From: Prorocentrum cordatum
Taxonomy: Eukaryota; Sar; Dinophyceae; Prorocentrales; Prorocentraceae
DNA: 64,000 nucleotides
Reading direction: 5' to 3'
NCBI GenBank assembly: GCA_963575745.1
Contig: CAUYUJ010002069.1
Coordinates: 232,832 to 296,831, forward strand
The first letter of the stretch is position 1. Every line of letters begins with the position of its first letter. Made by a program: the position numbers and the translations under genes. The notes beneath the pieces are model-generated. The model saw only the letters and a list, made by a program, of their open reading frames with translations, did no database searches and had not been told where the DNA came from. Shown one piece after another: positions 44,600 through 54,876 of this stretch.

Positions 44600-44935
44600 C
44601 CCATCCCGCCGCCGCGCCTGGGTTGTAGGTCTGCAGCCTATTGGAGGTCCGTTGGGATCTCGTGGGGGGCTTTCAGGGCCTCTTGGGGGCCTCTTGGGGG
44701 CCTCTCCTCTTAGGGCCTCTTCGGGCGGGAAGCTCAGATTTTCGGTTCTTGTTCCCTATCTTGGGTCCCTGTTGGGGCCGTCTTGGGGCCCTCTTAGGCC
44801 GTCTTGGGCGCCTCTTGGGCCGTCTAGGGGCGCTCTTAGGCCGTCCTGGGGCCCTCTTGAAGGCCTCTTGGGCCGTCTTGGGGCGACATCGGGGGCTTCT
44901 TGGGCTGTCTTAGAGCGTCGGAAAACCGAAACGGC
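44600..44935 (+). repeat. G-rich 15 bp array
   Basis: CTTGGGGGCCTCTTGGGGGC and GTCTTGGGCCGTCTTGG-type units in plus orientation. Confidence 0.7.
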
Positions 44936-44939
44936 GAGA

Positions 44940-45520
44940 ACTCCCAAATCCTTCAAAAAGTTAGGGCAAATCAACTGGCTTGGCCAGTGAGAAATCTGCA
45001 GTGCTCCTGGGCGCAGAACGGGCCTGGCCAGGGGTGGTGGATGCATGGATTTGTTTGCCCTGCGCTGCTTGCGGGGGAGCTGCAACCCACATCTTGTAAG
45101 CATGGGGCAGCCAGAGTGCCGGGACCCGCCCTTGCGTGGGACTTGGGCCGCATAAGGCAGGTTGGCATGGGAAAACATCCAGATTCTGCCCATCCCTGGT
45201 CTTGGGGTGGGCTGCATCCCGCTGCTCTATCTTGCTGGCCTGCTTTGTCGTTCTTGCCTGAAGGGCCCAGCCCGTTCCGACGGCCCTCCTCCCCGGAAGG
45301 CGCACAAGATCCTTGCCAGCGCTGCCACCACGGGGCGGCTGGGAGCCCCGAGCCCCTCGAGGTCGCCGTCCCGCCCACGCCGCCCGCGCAGACGATCCAG
45401 ATCCCGCTCGAGGGGAGGCGCCCGCCGCGCGCGGTCGGGCGCGGCCGCCGCCGCCGCCGCGGCCGCCCGTTTTCGAACAGTTCTCGAGCCCCTTTCGATC
45501 TTTTCCGAACCAGGAGGTCC
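44940..45520 (+). other. GC-rich island, possible exon near 45255-45485
   Basis: A pyrimidine-rich stretch ends GCCTGAAG near 45260, followed by a frame with RKAHKILASAATTGRLGAPS and an SR-like run SRSPSRPRRPRRRSRSRSRG. A second plus frame reads PEPLEVAVPPTPPAQTIQIP. Both have G/C third positions. An SR-rich protein is possible but unproven. Positions 44940-45250 are unique with no gene. Confidence 0.25.
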
Positions 45521-45529
45521 TCCTCTTTG

Positions 45530-45765
45530 TCGTCGTCCTCCTCCTCCTCCTCCTTTTCCTCCTCCTCCTCCTCCTCCCTCCTCCTCCTCCTCCTCATCCT
45601 CCTCCTCCTCCCTCCTCCTCCTCCCTCCTCCTCCTCCTCTCCTCCTCCTTCCCTCCTCCTCCTCCTCCTCCTCCACCTCCCCCTCCTCCTCCTCCTCCTC
45701 CTCCTCCTCATCCACCTCCCTCCTCCTCCTCCTCCTCCCCCTCCTCCTCCTCCTCAGATTACGAA
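45530..45765. repeat. (TCC)n microsatellite
   Basis: About 235 bp of TCC/CTC ending in CTCCTCAG at 45756, which would also work as a splice acceptor. Positions 45797-45900 are TCGTCG-rich. Confidence 0.95.
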
Positions 45766-46037
45766 GCAGAAAATATCGAACCACAGCAACAGGCAGATCG
45801 TCGTCGTCGTCGTCGTCGTCGTTCTGGAGGTCTTAGGTTTCTCGTCTGGAGGTTACTGTCGTCGGCGTCGGCGTCGTCGTCGTCGTCGTTCTGGAGGTCT
45901 TGGGTTTTTCTTCTGGAGGTTCCCGTCGCCACGGCTGGGCACTGCTCGGACGTCCGTGTACCCCAGAGTGGGGCTCGGGGCGCCATGTTCGAGCGGGCTC
46001 TTGCCGAGCCGGGAGGACCGACACGACAGACATGGGC

Positions 46038-46220
46038 ACTCGGGGTTTCTGAATAAGCGCGGGGGGTACCCCCCCCGACGGGGGTCAACCTCGCCTCGTC
46101 GTCGCGCCGCGACGGGGGTCGGAACGCCTTTGGCGCGCGGTGGCTGCCCGCGACGAGGGTCGACGTGGGGCTGTCGGCGGGGGCGACGCCCCTCCCGACG
46201 CTTATCAAGAAACTCGGAGT
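46038..46220. mobile_element. 183 bp MITE-like element with 22 bp inverted ends
   Basis: The left end ACTCGGGGTTTCTGAATAAG plus CG and the right end CG plus CTTATCAAGAAACTCGGAGT are inverted repeats matching at about 18 of 22 positions. The interior is GC-rich, with GACGGGGGTC and GACGAGGGTC repeats. Only one copy was found in the window. Confidence 0.5.
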
Positions 46221-46449
46221 ACGGAAATCCAGGGAAGAAACTCAGGGCCCATGATCAAGATGTCGCAGGATCTTGCCGACGCCGATCTTTGTCATGGTCG
46301 ATGCTGCCCGTCGCCGGTTCGGGAGGGTGGTCCACGAATGGACGTTGACCAAGATCTCGATGGACGGTGACCACGGTCGGCACCAACGTTTCCGCATTTA
46401 CTCTTTGACATGACCCCCGCCTTCTTTCCCTCTAAGACAGAGCGGAGAC

Positions 46450-46572
46450 GAAGCCTGACAGCAGCTCCTATCCTTTCTGAGCAGAGCTCGCTGGCGGTGC
46501 CACGGGCGTTGTCCATTTCGGACAGAAGGCCGCCTGCCCAACTGCGGCTGCTGTCGGTTTTAGACAACGTGT
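46450..46572 (+). repeat. Dispersed element with GCTCGCTGGCGGTGCC core, copy 3
   Basis: GAGCTCGCTGGCGGTGCCAC, GTTGTCCATTTCGGACAGAA, GGCCGCCTGCCCAACTGCGG and CTGCTGTCGGTTTTAG parallel the copies at 17320 and 20165. Confidence 0.55.
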
Positions 46573-46820
46573 GCTGTTGGGCATCATGCCCATATGCCCC
46601 GTAATTATTTCTGGGTGTGTTAAGAGGACGACCTAGACCTCCAGGCGTCGTCGTCGTCGTCGCCAAGAACCAAGCGTCGTCTTCGTCGTCGTCGTCGTGG
46701 CTCTCGTCGCCATCGTCGCCGTCGCCCGAGCAGAATCGGCCGAAGCTCGGCCCCCAGACCTCTCCCGGGGCCCGTCCTGGCCAGATCTCTCCGGCCGCGT
46801 CCGGCCGTGGCGACGAGGAG

Positions 46821-46861
46821 CTCCAGTTTTGGGGCGTCTCTGAGACGCCCCAAAGCTGGAG
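46821..46861. repeat. 41 bp near-perfect palindrome
   Basis: CTCCAGTTTTGGGGCGTCTC, a single T, then GAGACGCCCCAAAGCTGGAG. Only one of 20 stem pairs is mismatched. A (GGA)n tract begins at its right edge. Confidence 0.9.
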
Positions 46862-47030
46862 GAGGAGGAGGAGGAGGAGGAGGAGGAGGAGGAGGAGGAG
46901 AAGGGGGAGGGGGAGGGGGAGGGGGAGGGGGAGGAGGAGGGAGGAGGAGGAGGAGGAGGAGGAGGAGGAGAAGGAGGAGCAGGAGGAGGAGGAGGAGGAG
47001 GAGCAGGAGGAAAAGGAGGACGCTCGCCAG
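46858..47030. repeat. (GGA)n microsatellite
   Basis: GGA triplets with GGGGGA and GCA interruptions. Confidence 0.95.
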
Positions 47031-47320
47031 TCGTCGCCTTCGAATCCTCCGACGTCCTCGTCGGCCTCGTCGGCCTCGGCCTCGTCCATGCCGTTCTCGT
47101 CGTCTTCCGTCGGCGTCCTCGTCGTCCTCGTCGTTCTCGCCGCTGTCCTCGTCGGCCTCGTCGTCCTCGTCGCCCCCCCCTCGGACAGGAGGAGGCGCCC
47201 GCCTCGACATGAGGAGCTCTGGGAGCTACCGGTCGCCGACGCCGGACGGGCGGGCCCGGGGGGCGGCCAGGGCGGCGCGGAAGGCCAGGCCGCCAGCTGA
47301 CGACGACGTGCTCCCGCGGC
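47031..47320. other. TCG/GTC-rich tract and GC-rich island
   Basis: Positions 47040-47180 are TCGTCGGCC-type repeats. The island 47190-47310 has a plus frame with DMRSSGSYRSPTPDGRARGA and ARKARPPADDDVLPRP. It could be a short exon between microsatellite-rich introns, but nothing fixes the strand. Confidence 0.2.
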
Positions 47321-47324
47321 CCTG

Positions 47325-47630
47325 CTCCTCCCTGCTCCTCCCTCCTCCCTCCTCCTCCTCCTCCCTCCTCCTCCTCCTCCTCCTCCTCTCCTCCTCCTCC
47401 TCCTCCTCCTCCCTCCTCCTCCTCCTCCTCCTCCTCCTCCTCCTCCTTCCTCCTCCTCCTCCTCCTCCTCCTCCTCCTCCTCCTCCTCCTCCCTCCTCCT
47501 CCTCCCTCCTCTCCTCCTCTCCTCCCTGTTCCTCCCTCCTCCTCCCTCCTCCTCTTCCTCCCTCCTCTCCTCCCCCCTCCCTCCTGCGTCCTCCTGTTCT
47601 CCTCCTCCTCCCTCATCCTTCTCCTCTCAG
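47325..47630. repeat. (TCC)n microsatellite ending in a splice-acceptor-like CTCTCAG
   Basis: About 300 bp of TCC with CCC and TTC variants, ending CTTCTCCTCTCAG at 47630. Confidence 0.95.
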
Positions 47631-47681
47631 GCAGTCCGAGCAGGGCGCGCTCTGGCGCACGCCAGCACTCCGCACTCCCCT

Positions 47682-47858
47682 ATGCCTCTCATCCCTCGTC
47701 TTCTCCTCATCCGTCTTCCCACCGCTTCTCTGATCCTCGCTCTCCTCGGCGTGGTTGTGGGATCCAATCCAAGAGTCAAGAGAACACTGTGGGTAATAGA
47801 CGAGGAAGCTCGATGCAAGCAATGTGCCTCTCTCTATGCCTCGAGATCCCGATTGTGA
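47682..47858 (+). CDS. Small hypothetical ORF with hydrophobic N-terminus, 58 residues
   Basis: Starts MPLIPRLLLIRLPTASLILA and continues LLGVVVG, a signal-peptide- or anchor-like segment at residues 1-27. A polar tail with RVKRTLWVIDEEARCKQC follows, and the stop is TGA. The frame is also open back to the AG at 47630. Codon use is not strongly G/C at third positions, unlike the retroelement genes nearby. It could be chance in a pyrimidine-rich region. Confidence 0.25.
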   Translation: MPLIPRLLLIRLPTASLILALLGVVVGSNPRVKRTLWVIDEEARCKQCASLYASRSRL

Positions 47859-48054
47859 GTGCGAATGTCTTCAGTGCCAGCAGCGGGTGCCGGGGTGATG
47901 TATCTAGAAGCGCATCTCGTTGCAGATGCGACTCAAGCCTGGTCTCCGAGGTATAAGCGAGCGGCCAAAATAGTTGGAACAAGTTACTTACGTGTTGACC
48001 CCCTCATGCTGTCCGCTAGGTGGAATCTCAATCACAGCCCTCCTCGTCCCTTCC

Positions 48055-48205
48055 TTCCTCATTCTCGGTTCTCCTCCCTCCTCCTCCTCCCTCCCCCTGC
48101 CTCCTCCTCCTCCTCCTCCTCCTCCTCCTCCTCCTCCTCCCCCTACCTCCTCCTCCTCCTCCTCCTCCTCCTCCTCCTCCTCCTCCTCCTCCTCCGCGCC
48201 CGCTC
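48055..48205. repeat. (CTC)n microsatellite
   Basis: TCC/CTC triplets interrupted by CCCCTAC at 48140. Confidence 0.95.
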
Positions 48206-49200
48206 CCGTGCTCGCGGGAGCGCGTGGACGGACGACGGCGTTGACGACAAACTGTCTTCGTTTCGAAGGTGGCCTGGGGAGCTCGGAGCTCGGGAGCTTC
48301 TCGTCGCCACTGCCGGACGCGCCGTGGCCGACGCCGAGGGGACGACGACTGCGGTGAGGATGTCGTCGACGGCCGCGACGGCGATGGCGATTTGGGCCAC
48401 GGCTGGGCGGGCTGCAGATGCGGCCAGGATGCATCCCTGGAAGGGTCCGGGATTTGGGGTCGACCTTGATCGGATCGACACCGACGACGGCGGTGGAGAC
48501 GGCGCCAAGGACGACGACGACGACGACGGCCTTGGCGACGGCGGCATCGTTGACGACGACGACGACGACGACGACGACGAGGACGAGGACGACGACGACT
48601 GTGTTGACGGCGATCATGTTGCCGATACCGGCGACGACGACGACGTCGGCGTCTTGGCGTCGGCGGCGGCAAAAGGGCCCGCCAGCCTCAGGCGCGGATG
48701 ATCGCCTCGCTGATGGGGATGCCTCTGTCCCGCTGACATTGCCCGCGGGCGGGTGGGGCGGACTGAGGCCACAGCGGGGGCCCGAGGATCAATGGTCGAC
48801 GGCGCTTGATATCTGCTTGGGGGGGAGTTGGGGTGCCCTTGTTTTTTTTGTTGGGTGTTCCTTTGTGTAATTTTGCGATGTACGCTGGCTCATCCCGTTG
48901 GCAACTGTGTGTGTGTGTGTGTGTGTGTTTCTGGGGGTGAGGCTTCTCGGCGCCGCGGCTGGGTTACCTTCGAAAGTCGAGTCGAACTGTACCAGGCTCG
49001 AGGGTCGCGGGCGGTTCAAGGCTGAGGTCGAGGGTCGAGGATCGAGCGTTGGGGACCGAGGCTCGAGGTCTGAGGGACCGAGGCTCGAAGATCGGCGTCC
49101 GCGGAGCGAGGGGCGAGATGGGAGGAGACCAGGAGGGGTCCTGGAGGTGACCAGGGAGGAAGAGGACGAGGAGGAGTAAGAGGAGCGAGGAAGCTCTTCG
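48206..49200. other. GC-rich island, GAC tract and GAGGTCGAG repeats
   Basis: Positions 48206-48480 are a GC-rich island with several open frames. Positions 48500-48665 are GACGAC triplets. Positions 48905-48928 are (TG)n. Positions 49005-49115 hold GAGG(G/A)TCGAGG and GAGGCTCGAAG repeats. No gene is supported. Confidence 0.4.
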
Positions 49201-50135
49201 TCCCTCTTCCTACTCCTCCTCATCCTCATCCTACCTCCTCCCCCAGAGGAGCGCGTACGGCTTTGGGCTTCGCCTCACTTCCTGTTCCTTCTCTTCCCCT
49301 CCTCCCTCCCTTCGGAGAGTCCTCGAGGAGAAGGGAGGGAGGAATCAGGAGGAAGTGTAGGATCGAGGTTCGAGAGCAGTTTTCTTGTTGAAAGTTGGGT
49401 GTGTAATGTTGGCGGGCTTCCGGGAGACAGCGAGCCTCACAGACGGCGTCTACGCCTTGCTAGCCAGCATCATGGAAACGGACTGCGTCCACGTATACTA
49501 CAGTGGGATCCAAGTCGTAGACTTCCGCTCGAGATTTTCTCGGAACGAATGTGTGTGAGTGAGTGTGTATGTGTGAGTGAGTGAGTGAATGCGGACTGCG
49601 TGTGTATTTGAGTGGATGCGTGCGTGTGTCGGCGAGTGCGTGGGCGATTGTGTCGATGATGATGGTGGAGGTGGTTATGATGATGGTGATGATGATGGCC
49701 GGGGTCATGATGGGATCGTGATGGTGGCGATGTTGGTGGTGTGACTGTGAGTGTAGGACGAGGAAGGGAGGAGAGGGTGAAGTGTATGTCTGTGTGTGTT
49801 CCTTCGCGGGTTGTTCCTGTGAGGGTAAAGTTTGTGTGTGTGTGTCTTCTTGTGTGTGCTCCTGCGCGGAAAACGGGCGCTGGCGGACACGGGTCCTGTG
49901 TCCAGGGGGCCTTCTCCTGGGGACTTTTCTTCATCCTGGGTTGTTGTGTTTACGGTCCCATGGCCGGGGGAAAGATCCTTAGAGGCCAAACTCATTCCCA
50001 ACCTTCCTGCGTTGGGCTTTCGTTATGCGTCGAGCGCGGCGGTCTCCGCCTTCCCGCCCCTCTCCTCTCTCCTCTTGCCTCCTCCTCTTGCCCTCTTCTT
50101 GGCTTGTACTTATTTGTCATCCTGACTCTCGAGTG
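49201..50135. other. Unique sequence with (TG)n/(TGAG)n tracts
   Basis: GTGAGTGAGTGTG repeats at 49550-49650, GATGATGGTG at 49655-49700, and TGTGTGTG near 49785 and 49830. No coherent gene. Confidence 0.5.
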
Positions 50136-50139
50136 TTGC

Positions 50140-50700
50140 TGGGGTGTCCAGTTGGGCGACGTCCCATTCAGATCAGATGGGACCCCGTCCTCCATGGACG
50201 GCTGCGAACTGCGAAACTGCCGCCACATTCGTGGGCTCCTGTGGGGGATCCAGCGGAGTGACGTCCTATTCACATTAGACGAGAGACCTCGCTGTCGCTT
50301 GGGGCTGCGAACTGCGAAGCTGTCGCCACTTTCGTGGGCTCTGGGAGGTCAAGCGGAGTGACGTCCAGGTCCGATATGATGAGACCTCGCCGTCGCTGGG
50401 GGTTGCGAATTGCGAAGCTGTCGCCACATCCGTGGGCTCCTGGGAGGTCCAGCGCAGATCATATGAGACCTCGCCGTCGCTGGGGGGCTGCGAACTGCGA
50501 AGCTGTCGCAACTTCTGTGGGTTCCTGGGAAGGCCAGCGGAGTAACGTCCTATTCAGGTCAGATGAGAACTCGCCGTTGCAGCGGTCGGCGAACTGAAAA
50601 ACTGTAGCCACTTTCATGAGCTGCTGGGGGGTCTAGCGGGGTGACGTCCCTGTACAGATCAGATGAGGCCTCGCCGTCGCTTTGGAGCGCCACAGCGACA
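50140..50700 (+). repeat. 97 bp minisatellite, about six units
   Basis: GTGACGTCCTATTCAGATCA, then GATGAGACCTCGCCGTCGCT, GCTGCGAACTGCGAAGCTGT and CGCCAC recur at about 50158, 50258, 50357, 50453, 50542 and 50640. Confidence 0.85.
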
Positions 50701-51059
50701 TGGCGCGGGCCGCGTTGCTTGTCCAGCGTGCCACTGGAAAGGATTTTCCACCGTCTTCTCTTCCGTCCTTCTCCTGCCCATCGCTCTCACACGCATTTCC
50801 TGTTCGAGCCTGGTGCCTCGGTCTTTGTCCTTCTATTGTTGTCTTGTGAGCCGTGCAGAACGCACCCCGTTCAGCTTCCACAACACATGGCGGGCGGTTC
50901 CCCACCTGGGCCAAATCCTCCCCTGGGCCAAATCCTTTTGTCACTCAACGCGAATGGTCAGGGTACATTACAGAGTTGTTTGCGTGAAGGGCCCAGCCAT
51001 GTGCAGTTATGAGTACTTCAGTTGTGAATATCGCTTTCGTTAGAGCCTCCTACGGGGCC

Positions 51060-51345
51060 ACGAAATGTGTCAGGAGTGTGCCAGAGTTGGTAGGGCGGAA
51101 GCATGTGGACGCACTCGCTGCGGTCTCAGGTGGAGCTTCCGATGGGGGCACGGAACGTGTGAGGGTTTGCCGCAATGGATGGCGAGGGCGCATGTGGACA
51201 CACCCAATGTCGCCTTAGGTGGACCTTCCCATAGGGGGCACGAAGCGTGTGAGGGGTGTGCCGAAACCGATGGCAGGGACGCATGTGGACACACCCAACG
51301 TGGCCATGGGTGAAGCTCCCAATGTGGGACAGCACGCGTTCCACG
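51060..51345 (+). repeat. 89 bp minisatellite, left segment
   Basis: Units read GTGTGCCGAAATGGATGGCG, then CGGACGCATGTGGACACACC, CAACGTCGCC, and TCCCATAGGGGGCACGAAGC. About three units precede an insertion near 51345. The array resumes at 52795 and again at 54877. Confidence 0.85.
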
Positions 51346-52794
51346 GGCGCTTGCCTTGGGAACATTCGGCGGTGCGTTTCAAACCGGGGGGTGGGCCCCC
51401 CCCAACACTCGGCGCCGTCGATCAAAACCAGGGGGACTCCCCTCCCCCCAACCCCCCCCCGAACCCCCACCCCCCAAGTCCCAAAGGAGAGGGGGGGTTC
51501 AAACCCCCCCGCCCTCGACGCCGGCGCCAGCGCTGGCGGCCGCCAGCAGCGCCCACGGTGGGGACGCAGCGACGATGACCAGAGGCAGCCCAGGGGGGGG
51601 GGTTCAACGCCCCCCCTGGTCCCCCTCGGCGCTGGCGCTGGCGGCGGCCAGCAGCGCCAGCGCTGGCGCCAGCGACGGCAGGACCGCAGCGACGATGACC
51701 ACCACTACCCACACCACTACCACCACCACCACCAAACCACCACCGCCTCAACCCACCACCACCACCACCACCACCACCACCACCAAAAGCACCACACAAC
51801 CACCACCACCACCACCACAGCCACCACCACCACAACCACCACCGCAACTCACCATCACCACCACCACAAAAACCCACTACCACTACCACCACCACCACCA
51901 CAATCTACCACACCACCACCCACACCGCCACAACCACCGCCACCACTACCAGCAGCACAACCCACCGCCACCACCACACCACCACACCACCATCACCACC
52001 GCCACCACCACTACCACTACCAACGGCCACGAACCACCGCCACCACCACAAACCCACCACCACCACCACAAAACGCCACCACACCACCACAACCACCACC
52101 ACCAACCACCACCACAAAAACCCACCACCACTACCACCACCACAATCTACCACACCACCACCACCACCGCCACAACCACCACCACTACCAGCAGCACGAC
52201 CCACCATGACCACCACAAACCACCACACCACCACCGCCACCACCACCACCACCACAAGCATCACTTCCACAAGCCACAGCCACAAACACAATCCACCACC
52301 ACCGTCACCACCACAAACCACCACCACACTACCACCAAACCACCACCACCACAACCCACCACCACCACCACCACCAACCACCACCGCACCACCACCAAAC
52401 CACCACCACCACCACCACCCACCGCCACAACCACCACCACCACAACAAGCCACCGCACCACCACCACCACCACAACCACCACCACCGCCACCACCACCAC
52501 CACAACCCATCACCACCACCACCACCACCACCACCACCGTCCTCGTCGACACTCCCCGCCACCCACCGCCGCCCGCCGCCGCAGGCGCCGGCGCCGGACA
52601 AGAAATGGAAATCGTCGCCCCCGCCGCCGTCGCCCAAGCGCAGCGCTGGCCCGAGGAGAGGGGAAGCAGGGGGGGGGCTCGAACGCCCGCCCCCCCCTCC
52701 GTCACGGGAGGGGTGGGTGGGTGATTCGAACCCCCCCCCTTTCCATTCAGGGGGGGTGGGTCCGGTTCCAACCCCCCTCCCTCCAAGCGACCAC
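51346..52794 (+). repeat. CCA-rich insertion with G/C-run hairpin ends
   Basis: An ~850 bp (ACC)n tract at 51700-52545 is flanked on both sides by GC-rich blocks containing GCGCCAGCGCTGGCGGC palindromes. It also has short G-run/C-run hairpins around TTCAAA or TTCGAA, for example GGGGGGGTTCAAACCCCCCC at 51499. The block lies inside the 89 bp minisatellite. The long Thr/Pro/His and Val/Gly/Trp frames across it are repeat translations. Confidence 0.7.
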
Positions 52795-53448
52795 AGAACG
52801 CGCTCTTTCCTATGTGGGTACGAACCGTGCGAGGGTTGTGCCGACATGAGTGTCGCGGACGCACGTAGACACGCCCAGTGTGACTTTAGGTGGAACCTGT
52901 CTTGCAGTCACAAGGCGTGTGAAGGGTGCACCGAAATCTGAGGCGCGTGATGTATGCACATCTGGTGTGGCTTTCGGTGGAGTTCCTTCTGAGGGCACGT
53001 GCGGGCCGTGCCAGAGTTGGTGGCGCGGACGCATGTGACACAACCTATGTGGCCTTAGGTGGAGCTCGCAATGGCGGCACGAGACGTGTGATGGGTGTGC
53101 CGGCATGGGTGGCGCGGGCGCATGTGGGCACGCCCAGCGTCGCCTTCGGTGGAGCTCCCACTGGGGGCATGAAACGTGTGTGAGGTGTACCGAAATAGGT
53201 GGCGCTGGCGCACGTGGACAGACCCAGTGCGTCTCGAGGTGGCTTTATCTATTGGGGCACGAAGCGTGTGATGGGTGTGCCGGCATGGGCAGCGCGAGCG
53301 CATGTGGACATACCCAGTGTCGCCTGAGGTGGAGCTCTCCATGGAGGCACGAAGCGTCGGAGGGATGTGCCGACGTGGGTGGCACGGACGCACGTTGACA
53401 CACCCAGCGTGGCCATTGGTGGAGTTCCCAATGTGGGCTCGTATCGTG
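52795..53448 (+). repeat. 89 bp minisatellite, middle segment
   Basis: About seven units with the same landmarks. The last ends ATGTGGGCTCGTATCGTG at 53431-53448, immediately before the retroposed mRNA. Confidence 0.85.
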
Positions 53449-54876
53449 CCGTAGCCATTCTAGCTCAAACCACTTGAGCATGTGAGTTGGCTCCGTCACA
53501 TTTTCCCAACCGTATTCCGCACTGTTGCCATGGCTCGTGATTCTTGCGCGCTATCTGAAACACTTCGTGACATCTCGGAAGCTGACATCGTTGGCAAAGT
53601 GAAGTGGGCGCTCCGCAGGTTCCCTGTGCTGTACTTCATGGCTTGTGCTTCGTCGCCTCCGCCTCCCAAGGGCTCCAGTAGTCCGATCGAAGAATTGGCG
53701 GAGATGTGCTCCATGCTATCCCGCGCGGCTGGCGGTATAATTTCCCGCCCTACCGCGGCAAGCTCATTCTTACGTTCGATTGGCGTTGACGGTTTCGAGA
53801 AGAGGGTCTCCACATTGACGTCTCGTCGCAACCATGCTGCTCACCCTGATGGAGGTTTTCTTCGTGACGTTTCGACTGCGATTGAATGCGTTCCCCATGC
53901 AGTTCGTTCCCCGTGCGCTACGACGTTTCGGTCCTGTCGGGGGGGCGGTTGGAGTCGGGAGCGGGGGGCGGTGCTGAGTATGCAGAAGCTCTAGAGGTGC
54001 GGCCAGTGAGACCAGCGCCAGTGGAGCCAGCGATGCATGGTGATTTTGATGCGGAAGAGGAGGCCGCCTTTGTTCTCTTCGGAGGGAGAGAGCCGAAAGC
54101 GAGCAGGTCAGACGTCCCGTGCCCGCTGCGAGCTCCTCTGACGTTTTGCGACGCGTGTCGTCGGCCCTCCGAGAAGAGGAGGGCGATGCGGCGTTGGCCC
54201 CGCTGCCCCGGCATGGCGAAGTTTCTGGATCAGACTAACGCTGGGGGGAGAGCTGGCGGGCCACGGGGTTGCCTGTTCGCTCTTGAGGAGGCGATCCTGC
54301 GACCTCGCGCCTCACCTCCGCGGACAGCGATCGGTTTTCGGGCCGCTAGTGTGGCCGAGGCCTGGAGCCTCTCAACTGGTTCGTTTCGGTCCTGCGGCCA
54401 TTCTAACTTGTGGTGGATGCGAGCAAAAAGACCGTCTTCTTGCAGACTGGGCAGACTACCGACTACCGACAAGGAAGTGCGCGCCACCGACGACCACGAA
54501 GCGGACACCAAGACGAACGACTCCTACTCTGACAAAATCGCCGCGAACTCCGACGACGAGCGTGGCGACCCCCAGTTCATTGGCGCGAAGGCTGAAGTAC
54601 TTCCGAGATAAGAACTTCTCAGGTTGAGGATTGGTGGCCGATATCGATACTCGCAGGAGCGAGCTGTTCCTTGGTGTCCGCCTTGAGGACGGCACGCCTC
54701 GAGAGTTCGCGACTGGCCGCGTCGCTTTCGACGGCGACGACGGGGGCGAAGAGTGGCTCGCGCTTTCGATTATAGCACGGCTTGTTTCTCCCGTGGATTT
54801 CCGGGCTACATGTAGTGTGGGCGGGCGGCGGCCGGCGTCGCGGTTCAGATCTAATGTTGAAGTCGGGGTGAAAAAA
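53449..54876 (+). mobile_element. Retroposed mRNA insertion with relict spliced leader
   Basis: The insertion starts CCGTAGCCATTCTAGCTCAA; the dinoflagellate spliced leader is CCGTAGCCATTTTGGCTCAA followed by G, so 19 of 22 positions match including the first degenerate one. It ends in an A-run at 54871-54877. The flanks ATGTGGGCTCGTATCGTG (53431-53448) and ATGCGGGCGCGAATCGCG (54877-54894) match at 14 of 18 positions, as expected for an aged target-site duplication. Both flanks share an ATCG that the array consensus (GAAGCG) lacks, which favours a duplication over two array units. The host is the 89 bp minisatellite on both sides. This is what reverse transcription of a trans-spliced, polyadenylated mRNA leaves. 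Confidence 0.8.
53530..54627 (+). pseudogene. Retrogene coding region, frameshifted
   Basis: The first ATG after the relict leader is at 53530, 81 bp into the insertion. The frame (open from 53482) encodes an N-terminal part with DISEADIVGKVKWALRRFPV near residues 14-33, EELAEMCSMLSRAAGGI near 54-70 and RRNHAAHPDGGFLRDVSTA near 99-117, and stops at 53994. A second frame, open 53886-54611, contains FDAEEEAAFVLFGGREPKAS. The first frame is open again at 54283-54627 with ILTCGGCEQKDRLLADWADY, and after one TGA continues with RRSELFLGVRLEDGTPREFA to about 54800. The most economical reading is one intronless gene of about 430 codons broken by at least two frameshifts and a stop, hence a pseudogene. 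Family not recognised. Confidence 0.5.

Noticed and set aside
46292-47733. Several overlapping frames of 200-330 residues
   Set aside because: They cross (GGA)n and (TCC)n tracts and consist mainly of poly-Glu, Gly, Ser, Pro, Leu or Arg; five frames are open at once.
51499-52745. tRNA genes suggested by GGTTCAAACCC and GATTCGAACCC
   Set aside because: No D arm, anticodon arm or acceptor stem could be assembled around them; the stems are simple G/C runs.
51256-52864. Open frames of 317-497 residues on both strands
   Set aside because: They translate (ACC)n and flanking repeats into Thr/Pro/His or Val/Gly/Trp strings; open length follows from the repeat lacking stop triplets.
53470-53490. Possible second, truncated spliced leader after the first (CCACTTGAGC)
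   Set aside because: Tandem relict leaders are known in dinoflagellates, but this segment matches too few positions; it is better seen as a small GCTCAA..TTGAGC palindrome.
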